The notes: generated by a model not told the origin, from the sequence alone. A DNA stretch of 64,000 bases from an uncultured Gemmatimonadales bacterium (GCA_937919655.1 CALFPJ010000022.1:1-64000); one strand, 5' to 3'; numbered from the stretch's first letter, positions 53,884 to 63,324 are shown. Translations and numbers: made by a program.

Positions 53884-54211
53884 CTCCCGGTTGTGTCGCG
53901 GGCACGGGGGTCGTGTTGGCGTGAGGCCTTGGGACGGCTGGTTGGTGGGGTGAGCATTGGCTCAGTGGTTCGAGCGGGGGGCACGGGAACGGCCGCGGCT
54001 ATCGCCGGCGCGGGGGGGGTTCGTAGCGGCTGCATGCATGATAGCCGGAGCCGGCAGATGCACGCGCGGTTAATACGCCAATGTGTCGCGCGCAGTGGCC
54101 CCCTCTTCGAGCCGACCAGGGCCAGCCACCCAGCGAGCCCGTCGCGAGCGACTCAAGTCATGCCGGCCCAACCGGCGCAGCCGGACAGTGTTCAAAAAGC
54201 CGTTGTGGTTG
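53884..54211. other. Spacer between hairpin elements A and C
   Basis: No gene is seen on either strand. The stretch is GC-rich with G-runs (for example GCGGGGGGGG near 54012) and several short palindromes such as GCCGG CCCAA CCGGC near 54153. None could be matched to the hairpin families. Confidence 0.4.
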
Positions 54212-54382
54212 GGTGAGCGCGACGAAGGGTGTGGTTCCCGGGGTATCGACGCGGTGCGAGCGGAAGTACTAAGAGGATGCGAGCAAACCGGAAGCACCGC
54301 GTCGTTAAGCGAGCCCCCGAACGAAGAAACCCCCACCGACGGGCGAGCGAACCCGAGAACCACACCCTTGGTCGTGCTCACC
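54212..54382 (-). repeat. Hairpin element C (family 1), downstream of the M14 gene
   Basis: The arms 54212-54242 and 54352-54382 pair over 31 positions with three mismatches (AGGGTGTGGTTC against its complement). On the minus strand the core GGGGGCTCGCTTAACGACGC (54299-54318) differs from elements A and B at one base. A perfect inner stem, CGACGCGGTGC with GCACCGCGTCG, follows. It is on the strand of the M14 gene, just beyond its terminator. Confidence 0.8.
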
Positions 54383-54392
54383 ACCCCCCCAC

Positions 54393-54439
54393 AAAAGCAA
54401 AACGGGGCACCCAGCCAGAACGATCAGCCGGATGCCCCG
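54393..54439 (-). terminator. Terminator after the M14 gene
   Basis: On the minus strand CGGGGCATCCGGCTG and GGCTGGGTGCCCCG pair imperfectly and are followed by TTTTGCTTTT. It begins about 18 bases after the M14 stop codon. Confidence 0.75.
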
Positions 54440-54456
54440 AAGGCCCACAAAGAGAT

Positions 54457-57180
54457 CTACGAGATCGGTCGCTGCTTAGCCGCCCCGTAGTAGATCCCGT
54501 TGAAGAGGAACCCAAACGTCCCGTGCGGTTGTGCCCGGAAGGTGATCTTCGGGCCGAAGATGAACAGCTTGCCCTGCCCGTAGTCGGCCTCAATCGCGCC
54601 TACGCCGTTCTCCAGGTACTTCTCTCCCCAAGACCATCCACTCTTCAGCGGACTGGCTGTGTCGTACCAGCCCACACGGCGAACGCCTTGGGCTGCTGCC
54701 CCGGCCCCCAGCGTGAACGTCGGGCTGTGGCTGAAGAGTACGTCCACGCGATCCTTGAATCCGTGCGTTAGGGGACTCGTGTGATCGACCTTCATGTCGA
54801 GCACCGAGCCCGGCGTGAAGTACTGCTCACGGGTCAGCGGAACCCCGTTTTCCATGAGGTGGTTGGTCACCGGCAGCCCCGCGTGCTGGGCCAGGCTCGC
54901 CGATGAGCCGATCGCGATGGCGGCGCCGCCTGCACGCACGTAATCGAGAATGTTAGAAACACTGCCATCCACACTCATCGAGCCCACCCGACCACGGTAC
55001 TCGGCCGGCAGGTCGGAGAGGTCCGGGCCACTGCCGCCGCGCCCACCGCGGCCACCCTGACCTCCCTCGGCCACCGCCTCGGGAATCGCGCCGTCATCGA
55101 ACACCAAGACGTCGTACTGAGAAAGGTCACCGTCAAAGTCCGGCGGATACAGCACGTCGAAGTCGAACTCGAAGTCTTCAAGGATCATGCGTGTCCAGCC
55201 GGACGGCATGGACCCGCCGTATTGGTCCCAGAGCCCGATCTTCACCGGCTCAAGTTCCATCGCGTTGCCCGTCGGCCGACTCGCGACCCCCATGAACCTG
55301 AGGCCCTTCTCAGACGCCAGTCGATCGACGGTCGCTCTATCTGTCTCGAGGTAGAACGCACCCTCTTCGAAGTCCTGTCCACCGGCACTGACAGCGTCCG
55401 TATACCAATAAGCGCTCCCGCCGCCGGCGAGCACTCGGTTCACCGCAATGAACGCGTCGTTGATGTGGTCGACCAAGTATCCGCTGGCGTTGTCCGCCCC
55501 GGCCACGATGCCCGTCGGCGGTGCCGACAGAATGTCATCGATCAGCTCGAAGGGTCCATCGAAGCCGTCCATGACCCGATCGAATTCCACACCCATCTGC
55601 CAAGCCAGGGTCCACCCCGTGTTGTCGTACGGTGCCGTTGGGGGCGCTCCCGGATACGCAAAGTCATTGGGGTGATCCTGCTTCTCAAACATGTCGAGCA
55701 CGTGCGGCCTGAAGGCCTGAGCAGTGCTCACGACGTAGGAGCCCGCGTCATACGACTTGCCAGCCACGGTGAAGGCGGAGGTCGCGCGATGCACATCGAC
55801 TCCGTTGTACAGCAGCGTATTCACGAACTTTGTTGCCGTGAGAAAGTCGCGCTGGATTGAAGGGATTATGAAGCCGCGAGGATCTCGGTCGGCGGGCGCC
55901 CGTAACACCATCTCCCAGTCGGCCCGAGTCCCGCGTCCAACTGTCGCCTCAGCGGCGTCGATCTCACTGGGGAACGTTGTCCACGAGTCGGCAGTGCCGC
56001 GCTCGATCGAGTTGGTGCCCATCTGCCAGATATTGAACAGCAAATGATCTGAATTCCTCGACGCGAAGTCGAGAACGGCCCAGTTAGCGGTCTGCGAGTA
56101 TTCGATCGACTGCCGGAAATGCCAGATGCCCGGCTCGACCGGCAGCGGGATATCTGCTCGCGAAATTTGGTTTCGAGGGATGAACGGAATTTCGACCGGC
56201 GTCGGGTTCCCGATGGTCTCCGTCAAGAGCCCGATCATGTTCTTGAAGTAGGGCGTAGTCCTCAGCCCACCGTTCCACCAAGTCGAGTAGGACGCGCCCG
56301 AGCGCATGGTTGTGCCCCCCTTCCCCTCCTCGACGAAGCGGTCGTGCATGGCCGAACCCACCCGGTCCAGCCCCGTGATGATAAGCGGGTCGAGGTAGTG
56401 ATTCGGCGGATCCCGGAACGGCGGAGCGAACATCACCGTTCCAGCTGGGCCGGTCTGGTGATGATTGTACACGATTTGCGGATACCACGTCCGGTACATC
56501 GACGTGTTGATGTTTTGGGTCTCGGCCAGCGCAGCCATGTAGAAGTCACGGTTGTTATCGTGACCTGCATACTTGTTATAGAGGACGGGCACGCCGCTTG
56601 TAGTACGCTCCATCGGATCGTCGTGGCGCATATACCAGTTGGCCACCAATGCGTGACCATCAGGGTTCGCGTGCGTCGCCAAGATGATCACGTCATCCAG
56701 AATTCGTAGCGTCTCTGCATCGGTGTAGTCGTTCAGGCGATACACCAATTCGGCGAGCTGCTGCGCACCGAGGACCTCGGTCGCGTGCAGTCCGCCATCA
56801 ATCCAAATGATCGCCTTGCCCTCGTCAGCCAACTCGCGCGCTTCGGTCTCGCTCAGCCCTTCGGCCTTCGCCAAGCGCCGCGCGATGTCGCGATACCGGT
56901 CTAGATTGCGATGATTCTCCGGCGACGTGATGACCGCCTGGATGTGCGGACGACCTTCCTCAGTGAAGCCGATCGTGTCCAAAATCATCCGATCGGACTC
57001 GTTCGCGAGCTTCACCCAGTACTGATGGAGCTCTTCATAGTTGATCAGTTCATAGTCAGCCCCGATCTCGTGACCGAATTCCTCCTCCGGCGTGGTAACC
57101 CGGTGCTGCGCCTGCAGGGGGGAGGCAAAAGCCACGACCGCGAGGGCAAAGAATACTGTCCAGCGAACACAAGTTTTCAT
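54457..57180 (-). CDS. M14-family zinc carboxypeptidase, large secreted form
   Basis: The 907-residue exported protein (signal FFALAVVAFASPLQAQ) has the M14 zinc site HATE in WIDGGLHATEVLG and the third ligand His in YNHHQTGPAGT. The substrate-site NNRD is in YAGHDNNRDFYM, and the catalytic Glu in LLTETIGNP. About 450 residues after the catalytic domain form a separate beta-rich tail, with a Gly-rich loop (GQGGRGGRGGSGP). Peptidases of this size are typical of Gemmatimonadota. The start ATG at 57180 is picked by the signal peptide. Confidence 0.88.
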   Translation of the reverse strand: MKTCVRWTVFFALAVVAFASPLQAQHRVTTPEEEFGHEIGADYELINYEELHQYWVKLANESDRMILDTIGFTEEGRPHIQAVITSPENHRNLDRYRDIARRLAKAEGLSETEARELADEGKAIIWIDGGLHATEVLGAQQLAELVYRLNDYTDAETLRILDDVIILATHANPDGHALVANWYMRHDDPMERTTSGVPVLYNKYAGHDNNRDFYMAALAETQNINTSMYRTWYPQIVYNHHQTGPAGTVMFAPPFRDPPNHYLDPLIITGLDRVGSAMHDRFVEEGKGGTTMRSGASYSTWWNGGLRTTPYFKNMIGLLTETIGNPTPVEIPFIPRNQISRADIPLPVEPGIWHFRQSIEYSQTANWAVLDFASRNSDHLLFNIWQMGTNSIERGTADSWTTFPSEIDAAEATVGRGTRADWEMVLRAPADRDPRGFIIPSIQRDFLTATKFVNTLLYNGVDVHRATSAFTVAGKSYDAGSYVVSTAQAFRPHVLDMFEKQDHPNDFAYPGAPPTAPYDNTGWTLAWQMGVEFDRVMDGFDGPFELIDDILSAPPTGIVAGADNASGYLVDHINDAFIAVNRVLAGGGSAYWYTDAVSAGGQDFEEGAFYLETDRATVDRLASEKGLRFMGVASRPTGNAMELEPVKIGLWDQYGGSMPSGWTRMILEDFEFDFDVLYPPDFDGDLSQYDVLVFDDGAIPEAVAEGGQGGRGGRGGSGPDLSDLPAEYRGRVGSMSVDGSVSNILDYVRAGGAAIAIGSSASLAQHAGLPVTNHLMENGVPLTREQYFTPGSVLDMKVDHTSPLTHGFKDRVDVLFSHSPTFTLGAGAAAQGVRRVGWYDTASPLKSGWSWGEKYLENGVGAIEADYGQGKLFIFGPKITFRAQPHGTFGFLFNGIYYGAAKQRPIS

Positions 57181-57313
57181 GCCGGTCACTTTTCTCCAAA
57201 AGTTGATCATCCTACCCAGATGACTGATTCTATTGTTGCTCTTCCACCGAAACAAAGTACGGCTTCACTCCCGTTCCCGCCCTACCTTCCCGGCCTCAGC
57301 GCGAAAGACTCCG

Positions 57314-59347
57314 ATGGCTATTGTTAGACACTTTTCGACCGCCCTTCTGTTGAGTGCAGGCCTCGTGTTCGCCGGCGGCGCGAACGCACAGCAGGGTCCC
57401 GTTCGTCTGCTCGCTGACCCCGCGACTGCAGTTCTCGAGGTCGGCACGTCCATGACGCTGGTTGTGCGCGCTGTGGACACCGCGGGTCAGTCGGTCGAAC
57501 TAGACCTCCGTTTCGCGGCTCCCATGTCGGTTCTCCGCTACCGCGACGGGACGCTCCAAGCGTTCTCGGCCGGAGACTTCGAGATCATCGCCACGGCGGT
57601 GGTGGCCGCCGGAGGAGTTGCCCCGGAACCACTACGGATCCCGGTAACGATCACCTGGCCTGCCATCGACCGCGTGGACCTGAATGCTTCGGGTGAGCGA
57701 CTTTTCGTGGGTACGATGATCGCGCATGACCCCGCCGTCTTCCACCGCGATGGGACCCGGCGACCGGAACCCTCGATCACATGGACCTCATCCGAGCCCG
57801 ACGTCGCCACGGTCAACCGATACGGAGACGTCACGGCCTTCATGACCGGCGGGGTGACAATCACCGCTTCCGTGGAAGGTGAGATCGACGTCCCAATCAT
57901 GTTCGAGGTCGCCACCTTCCCGGCCACCGAATTGAGTATCCAGGGCGGAGTCGACGCGGCACGCACCGGCGACGTGGTCCACTTCTCCGCCGCCGCCCGA
58001 GGGCCTGCGGGTGAGCTCGGAGACCTGCCGATCACCTGGGCCTACACCTTCGTGCCAGACGATTCCATTCGATCGCCTGGTTCAGCAGCGATCGTTCACG
58101 ATGGGGCGTTCGTGGCGGAAGTGCCCGGCCGCTACACCGTCCTCGCAATTTCTGGCCCACTGACGGCCCGTAAGAGCGTCCTCGTGCATGGCCGTGATGC
58201 GGTCCAACAGATCGAACTCGAGGGACGCGGCTCCGTGTCGAACGTCCACACCTCCGACCTGTGGGTCTTCGAAGGGGTGGACCGGCGCGACTACGCGATC
58301 ACCGGGACATGGTCCGCCTCTGGCTGGGCATATTTCTGGGACGTTACGGACCCGACCCACATCACCAAGACCGACTCGATTCAGGTGGACGCACGCACGG
58401 TCAACGACGTAAAGGTTTCGCCGAACGGGCGGTACGCCGCGCTTTCTCGAGAGGGAGCTTCGAACCGTAGCAACGGCGTGGTGATTCTCGACATGGCCGA
58501 CCCGGCGCATCCTCGGGTGGCTTCGACGTTCGAATCGCACGGAGTCACTGGCGGCGTACACAACATGTTCGCCACTGATGACTACCTGTTTGCGCTCGCC
58601 AACGGCGATAAGTACGTCATCATCGACGTCAGAGACCCCTACGACCCCAAGTACGTCAGCGAATACAACCACCCAAACAGCCGCGTGCACGACGTCTGGG
58701 TGCGCGACGGCATCGCTTACTCATCTGAATGGCAGACTGGCGTGGTGGTCGTGGACGTGGGCAATGGAAAGTGGGGAGGCACGATCGAACATCCGGTATT
58801 TGTCACGGCTGTCCCCTACCCCGTTGGCGCGACACACGCGGCTTTTCCATACGAGCAAGTGGCGACCGGGAAGTTCTACCTCTTCCTGGGAGACGAAATT
58901 TCTGGCGGGCGCGGTGCGGCCTGGGAAGGCCCCGGAGCAGACAACCAGCGCTACAACCCGGCGACCGGCGAAGGGGGCGTTCAAGGTCGGATGAGTGGTT
59001 ACCTGCACGTCATTGACTTCACCGACCCTGAAAATCCGAAGGATGTCGCACGCTACGAGGTCCCGGAAGCCGGAGCCCACAACCTGTGGGTAGAGGACGA
59101 CGTGCTCTACCAGGCTTACTACAAGGGCGGGCTGAGGGTCGTCGACGTCTCGGGTGAGCTCATGGGCGACTTAGGCGCACAGGGCCGCGAGATCGCCGTT
59201 TACAAGCCTCAGGATCCGGGTGGCTTCTTGGCGAACCAAGTGAGCGTGTGGGGGGGGCAGCCGTATAAGGGGCACGTGTTCTTTTCGGACATGAACTCCG
59301 GACTGTGGGCGGCCAAGGTCATGCCAAAAGGGAGCCCGATCAGTTAG
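57314..59347 (+). CDS. Secreted protein with Ig-like domains and LVIVD repeats
   Basis: The exported protein has 677 residues (signal STALLLSAGLVFAGGANA). Two to three bacterial Ig-like (BIG2-type) segments fill residues 30-300 (VELDLRFAAP, TWTSSEPDVATVNRYGDVT). From about 320, LVIVD-type propeller repeats follow (SNGVVILDMADPAHPRVAST, KYVIIDVRDPYDPKYV, HVIDFTDPENPKDVARY). It is probably surface-exposed with binding function; no enzyme motif is seen. It is divergent from the M14 gene over 133 bases, and hairpin element B begins 4 bases after the stop. Confidence 0.75.
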   Translation: MAIVRHFSTALLLSAGLVFAGGANAQQGPVRLLADPATAVLEVGTSMTLVVRAVDTAGQSVELDLRFAAPMSVLRYRDGTLQAFSAGDFEIIATAVVAAGGVAPEPLRIPVTITWPAIDRVDLNASGERLFVGTMIAHDPAVFHRDGTRRPEPSITWTSSEPDVATVNRYGDVTAFMTGGVTITASVEGEIDVPIMFEVATFPATELSIQGGVDAARTGDVVHFSAAARGPAGELGDLPITWAYTFVPDDSIRSPGSAAIVHDGAFVAEVPGRYTVLAISGPLTARKSVLVHGRDAVQQIELEGRGSVSNVHTSDLWVFEGVDRRDYAITGTWSASGWAYFWDVTDPTHITKTDSIQVDARTVNDVKVSPNGRYAALSREGASNRSNGVVILDMADPAHPRVASTFESHGVTGGVHNMFATDDYLFALANGDKYVIIDVRDPYDPKYVSEYNHPNSRVHDVWVRDGIAYSSEWQTGVVVVDVGNGKWGGTIEHPVFVTAVPYPVGATHAAFPYEQVATGKFYLFLGDEISGGRGAAWEGPGADNQRYNPATGEGGVQGRMSGYLHVIDFTDPENPKDVARYEVPEAGAHNLWVEDDVLYQAYYKGGLRVVDVSGELMGDLGAQGREIAVYKPQDPGGFLANQVSVWGGQPYKGHVFFSDMNSGLWAAKVMPKGSPIS

Positions 59348-59351
59348 GGAT

Positions 59352-59518
59352 GGTGGCGTCGATTTGGCTTGGTGCCCCGGGGCCGCTCGCCCAACTGCGG
59401 GGGGTCTGGGGGCGGGGGCTCGCTAAACGACGCGCCGAGTCTTGTTTTTCGGGGAGGGGCTACTCACTCCTCGTCGGCGCGCCGATTGCCCGGGGCACCA
59501 AGCCAAATCGGCGCCACC
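59352..59518 (+). repeat. Hairpin element B (family 1), downstream of the LVIVD gene
   Basis: Arms 59352-59381 and 59489-59518 pair at all but one of 30 positions, and that one is a G-U pair. The stem sequence (CGATTTGGCTTGGTGCCC) shares nothing with those of elements A and C. The core GGGGGCTCGCTAAACGACGC is at 59414-59433, and CGGCGCGCCGATTG is at the inner edge, as in A. It has the same strand as the LVIVD gene. Confidence 0.8.
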
Positions 59519-59584
59519 CCGTACTTTTGGGGACACAACTGCATCGGAATTTTCCTTATTTCCGGTGGGGTTGGCGGAGATGCC

Positions 59585-59656
59585 TTGGTTCTGGACCTGC
59601 GGTCGTCGGCGCGGGAGCATCGCTTTGGTCCTCGACCTTCGGTCGTCGGCGCGGCG
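59585..59656. repeat. Two tandem copies, period 43 bases
   Basis: GGTTCTGGACCTGCGGTCG and GGTCCTCGACCTTCGGTCG recur 43 bases apart, each followed by TCGGCGCGG. They lie within 4 bases of the nadE stop, so they are in the 3' end of that minus-strand transcript. Confidence 0.7.
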
Positions 59657-59659
59657 GGG

Positions 59660-61468
59660 CTAGTAGTCGACGGGCCTTAGGTAGAACTCGCCGATTGCCG
59701 TCGAAGACAGGACCGCCACCGTGGGCAGCTCGCGCTTCCAGTGGGTGCTGTGAAGACGACGCCAGACTACCTCCACGGGGGCACGATCGAAGCCCAGTTG
59801 TACGAGGTCTTCGACTCCGTAGCCTCGCACGAAGGCGTGAAGGATGGGGTCGGCTTCGTGGTAGGCGATGCCGAGTTCGTCTTCGTCCGTCACACCTTTC
59901 ACGAGGTCGGCGGTCGCCGGCTTTTCGATGATCACTTCTGGGACGCCGAGGTGTCTGGCTAGTGCCCACACTTGGGTCTTGAAGAGATCACCGATCGGGT
60001 TGATCGGCGGAGAATCGTCGGCGTGCCAAGTGAAGTAGCCTAGCAGCCGTTCGCTCTTGTTTCCGGTCCCTAACGGCAGGGCCCGTAACTTGGCAGACTG
60101 GTCGAAGAGGATCACGGCCCGGAGTCGGGCCATGAGATTCCCCTTCCGCAGCGGAGAGAGGTCTGGCTCGAACTCCTCGACGTAGCGGTCGATCGGATTC
60201 GTGATCTCGATGGTGCGGGCGTGGGCCCCTGTGGCGTCTATCGCCAACTGCGCGTGATCTAAGCTCTCGGCGCTCGACGCCCGATATGGGAGCCTGAAGC
60301 CAAATACGTTTTCGGGACCCAACGCACGGCACGCCAGCGCGAGCGACACGGCGGAGTCCACGCCTCCGCTGACGCCGATGACGACCCGCTCGAAGGAACG
60401 GCGACGACGGACCTCGTCGCGAATGAACTCGACGAGCGTGCGTTCGACGAGTTCCACGTCGATCTCGAGCGCGGCGGGGTCTCGCAGCGTAGGATCGTCG
60501 GTGGAGACCGCGCCCCGGCCCACGAGCGAGGGGGCCTCGATGCGGTCCGTGAGGTCGGGGCCCTCGTCGGGGTCCCCTTCTCCGTTCGCACTGGCACGGG
60601 TGGCGTCCAGCGCTCGCTGGAGGTGCGGTAGCATCTGCTCGAGGTCTGCGAGGAGCGGCGCAGTCACACGGGCACGGTCGATGGCCGATGCGTCGAGCTC
60701 CGCGATCGTGACGCCCTCGTCCCACAAGGGACCCCGTTCGAGGATCCGTCCGTCGGGTCTGACCGCGATGGAGCCTCCGGGAAAGAGCTTCCCGCCTTCC
60801 GATCCGACGAGTTGGGCAACCACCACGAAAATCCCATGCTCCCTGGCAGCCTGCGGCGCAATTTCATCCCATCGCTCAAGATTTGCGGGCCGGCTCGAGG
60901 GTCCGGGCTGGAAATCGCGCGCGGGGGAAGCGCTCACGACAATCAGAAGTTCAGCGCCGCCGAGCGCCAGAACCGTCGACGGGAGAGAATGCCACATCTC
61001 CTCGCAGATCAGCAGACCCATACGGCCAAAGCGCGTGTCGAACGCGCGCAGATCGGTCCCGGGCTCCACGAAACGCGCCTCGTCGAAAACCCCGTAGGTT
61101 GGCGGGAACATCTTCCGGTGAACGTGCCTCACCGTCCACGTACCGTCCCTGGGTTCCAGATAAACCACACTGTTGTAAAGCCGTCTCCGCCAGCGCTCGT
61201 AGAAGCCGATTACGACGTCCGGCGCGTTTTCCGCAGGCGCGCCAAGCAGTTCGACCAGCGTATCGACCGCCAGCGCGGCCTCTGCGACACCACCCTCCAA
61301 GAAGTACCCACTTAGCGCCGACTCAGGAAACACGACGAGATCGGCCAGCGCCGCCTGTGCCGCGACCAATTCCCGCACCGCCTCAATATTCGCGGGAACA
61401 GCGCCCTTGGTCGGCTTGAATTGCACCAGCGCTACGCGCAGAGGAGGCCGGGCTAGTGATGGATTCAT
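59660..61468 (-). CDS. nadE: Glutamine-dependent NAD+ synthetase
   Basis: The 602-residue protein joins a nitrilase-type glutaminase (about 1-270; catalytic Glu in FPESALSG, Lys in RKMFPPTYG, Cys in LLICEEMWHS) to a NAD+ synthetase (ATP loop VIGVSGGVDSAVSLAL, then GTGNKSERLLGYFT). It amidates nicotinic acid adenine dinucleotide with ammonia channelled from glutamine. The ATG at 61468 is used; a TTG 8 codons earlier is possible. It shares its convergent end with the LVIVD gene. Confidence 0.95.
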   Translation of the reverse strand: MNPSLARPPLRVALVQFKPTKGAVPANIEAVRELVAAQAALADLVVFPESALSGYFLEGGVAEAALAVDTLVELLGAPAENAPDVVIGFYERWRRRLYNSVVYLEPRDGTWTVRHVHRKMFPPTYGVFDEARFVEPGTDLRAFDTRFGRMGLLICEEMWHSLPSTVLALGGAELLIVVSASPARDFQPGPSSRPANLERWDEIAPQAAREHGIFVVVAQLVGSEGGKLFPGGSIAVRPDGRILERGPLWDEGVTIAELDASAIDRARVTAPLLADLEQMLPHLQRALDATRASANGEGDPDEGPDLTDRIEAPSLVGRGAVSTDDPTLRDPAALEIDVELVERTLVEFIRDEVRRRRSFERVVIGVSGGVDSAVSLALACRALGPENVFGFRLPYRASSAESLDHAQLAIDATGAHARTIEITNPIDRYVEEFEPDLSPLRKGNLMARLRAVILFDQSAKLRALPLGTGNKSERLLGYFTWHADDSPPINPIGDLFKTQVWALARHLGVPEVIIEKPATADLVKGVTDEDELGIAYHEADPILHAFVRGYGVEDLVQLGFDRAPVEVVWRRLHSTHWKRELPTVAVLSSTAIGEFYLRPVDY

Positions 61469-61492
61469 GAGTCGCTGTGCGGTGAGGTCCAA

Positions 61493-61659
61493 AGCCCAGA
61501 AAGCCTTCTAGGCCTTTCGGCCGTGAGGCAAGAAAGGTATCCCTTCGGTCCCGAAGTTACAGAGGACGCTCCTGCTCGGCCGGTAATGAAGGGAACGCGA
61601 TTTCGTACGCCGGGGTTAGACAGGAGTTCTCAAACAATACGCTGACGCCGAGCGCTTGA
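61493..61659. promoter_or_regulatory. Divergent promoter region between nadE and the S41 peptidase gene
   Basis: No coding frame is convincing in this 167-base stretch. A short dyad around AGGCC TTTC GGCC lies near 61511. Both flanking promoters are expected here, though no box was assigned with confidence. Confidence 0.35.
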
Positions 61660-63258
61660 ATGAAAGACCGCATCGCATCTCTCGTCCTGATCCTTGCCCT
61701 GGCTCCGCTCGCGGCGCCCTCCACGGTCGCCGGTCAGGCGGGCCCTCCGCCGCCGCCTGGGGTCGATGTCCTGACAGATGCAGTCGATGCCATCGCAAGC
61801 ATGCATATGGGTGGCTTCAATGACTCCACCCTGTGGGAGGCCGCGATTGATGGTCTCATTGGCGCGCTGAACGACCCATACGCTGAGCTGTTCACCGAGG
61901 TCGATGCGGATGCGTGGGAAGAGGAGACGACCGGCAACTATACGGGAATCGGCCTCCAGATCACGCCTCTGAATGACGCGGTGACGGTTACCGGGGTCTT
62001 CAGAAGTACCCCAGCCAAGGAGGTCGGTATTCTTCTTGGCGACGTGCTCATCGGGGTGAACGACAATGATGCGTCCGGGTGGACCACGGCGATGGCGGCG
62101 GACTCAATCCGAGGCCCCATCGGCTCGAGCGTGATCGTCACGCTCAAACGGGCGGGCTACGATGAGCCTATCGTGTTCGACATCAAGCGGGCGCAGGTCC
62201 ATGTGCCAGCAGTTGAATCCGGGATCTTGGCGTCCGGCATCGGCTACGTGGTTCTAGACCGAGTAGCCCGCAACGCAGCCCGGGAAATGAACGCGGCGCT
62301 GGCTGAACTGGCCGATACGCGCGGGTTGATCATCGACCTACGGAGAAATCCGGGCGGGTTCCTCGACGAATCTTTGATGCTAGCCGACTTGTTCCTGAAG
62401 CCCGGCTCAACGCTCGCGAGCACCGTACAGCGCGTTCCCGGCAGCGCTCCGGGCGAAATGTCTACTGATTCCTTCGACGACCGTTGGCCTCAGCTGGTTC
62501 CGAACCTCCCGATCGCGGTCCTCGTGGATCGATATACGGCCTCAGGCGCCGAGATCCTCGCGGGCGCGCTTCAGGACTTTGACCGGGCGCTCGTGCTCGG
62601 CGAGCGGTCCTTTGGAAAAGGCGTCGTGCAAACTGTGCTGGACCTGCCGCACAATCGTCGGTTGAAGTTCACGACCGGCACGTGGAATACGCCGCTTGGT
62701 CGATCACTTCAACGCGCGCGGGATTCCCAGGGTCGCTTGCTGGAGGAGAACCTCGACACGTTCCCCCGCGTCACGACTCCTGAGGGTCGCGTGCTCATCA
62801 ATGGCGGCGGGATCTTTCCGGATCTCGAGGTCGAAGACGACACCCTGCGGATCATCGAACGCGAGCTGATTCAAGAGGTCAACGAGAAACAGATCCCGCT
62901 GGGCCTCAGGCTCGCGGAACTCGGTTTTGAAGCCGCCGCAACGAGACGCGCCTCAGGCGGCGAACCCGGCCTGGACGACGCAGAATTCGAGAGCCTCATG
63001 GTGATACTCGCGGACGCGGGCCTGTCGCCTGCTATGATGGAAAATCAGGATATTCGCGAGTACCTCCGGTGGAGAGCCCTGATGAGCGTCGCGGAACGGA
63101 TGGAAGACCTGGGCGCCGAAGCTGACTTCCGCATGCAGCGCGATCCGGTTCTTTCTGAGGCGGTGCGGCTTATTGGTGCCACGACTTCGCAAGCACAACT
63201 CTTTCAGGCGGCGACCGAGGCCAGCAACCGACGCGGGGATGGCCAGACCGGCCGTTAG
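61660..63258 (+). CDS. S41-family C-terminal processing peptidase
   Basis: This 532-residue secreted protein (signal LILALAPLAAPSTVAGQ) has an N-terminal cap, a PDZ domain (about 95-175, GIGLQITPLNDAVTVTGVF), then the S41 core. Catalytic Ser is in DRYTASGAEILAGAL and catalytic Lys in RSFGKGVVQ. The C-terminal 120 residues are helical. CtpA/Prc-type enzymes trim C-termini of periplasmic or outer-membrane proteins. It ends 66 bases before the convergent xerD. Confidence 0.9.
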   Translation: MKDRIASLVLILALAPLAAPSTVAGQAGPPPPPGVDVLTDAVDAIASMHMGGFNDSTLWEAAIDGLIGALNDPYAELFTEVDADAWEEETTGNYTGIGLQITPLNDAVTVTGVFRSTPAKEVGILLGDVLIGVNDNDASGWTTAMAADSIRGPIGSSVIVTLKRAGYDEPIVFDIKRAQVHVPAVESGILASGIGYVVLDRVARNAAREMNAALAELADTRGLIIDLRRNPGGFLDESLMLADLFLKPGSTLASTVQRVPGSAPGEMSTDSFDDRWPQLVPNLPIAVLVDRYTASGAEILAGALQDFDRALVLGERSFGKGVVQTVLDLPHNRRLKFTTGTWNTPLGRSLQRARDSQGRLLEENLDTFPRVTTPEGRVLINGGGIFPDLEVEDDTLRIIERELIQEVNEKQIPLGLRLAELGFEAAATRRASGGEPGLDDAEFESLMVILADAGLSPAMMENQDIREYLRWRALMSVAERMEDLGAEADFRMQRDPVLSEAVRLIGATTSQAQLFQAATEASNRRGDGQTGR

Positions 63259-63324
63259 CAGGACTCTTCCGTTAAGCAGGACTCGGCCGCTGGCAGAGAT
63301 CGGGAGGTCGTCTGGGAAGGGGGA

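Noticed and set aside
53850-54216. 119-codon plus-strand frame between hairpin elements
   Set aside because: It crosses the 3' arm of element A, is low in complexity (Gly, Ala, Arg) and has no ribosome site. It is noncoding repeat DNA.
59305-59931. 208-codon plus-strand frame over hairpin element B
   Set aside because: The peptide echo GLAKRR and GGSLNDA also appears at elements A and C, because the core DNA is conserved in all frames; two different frames show it, so a protein is not needed to explain it.
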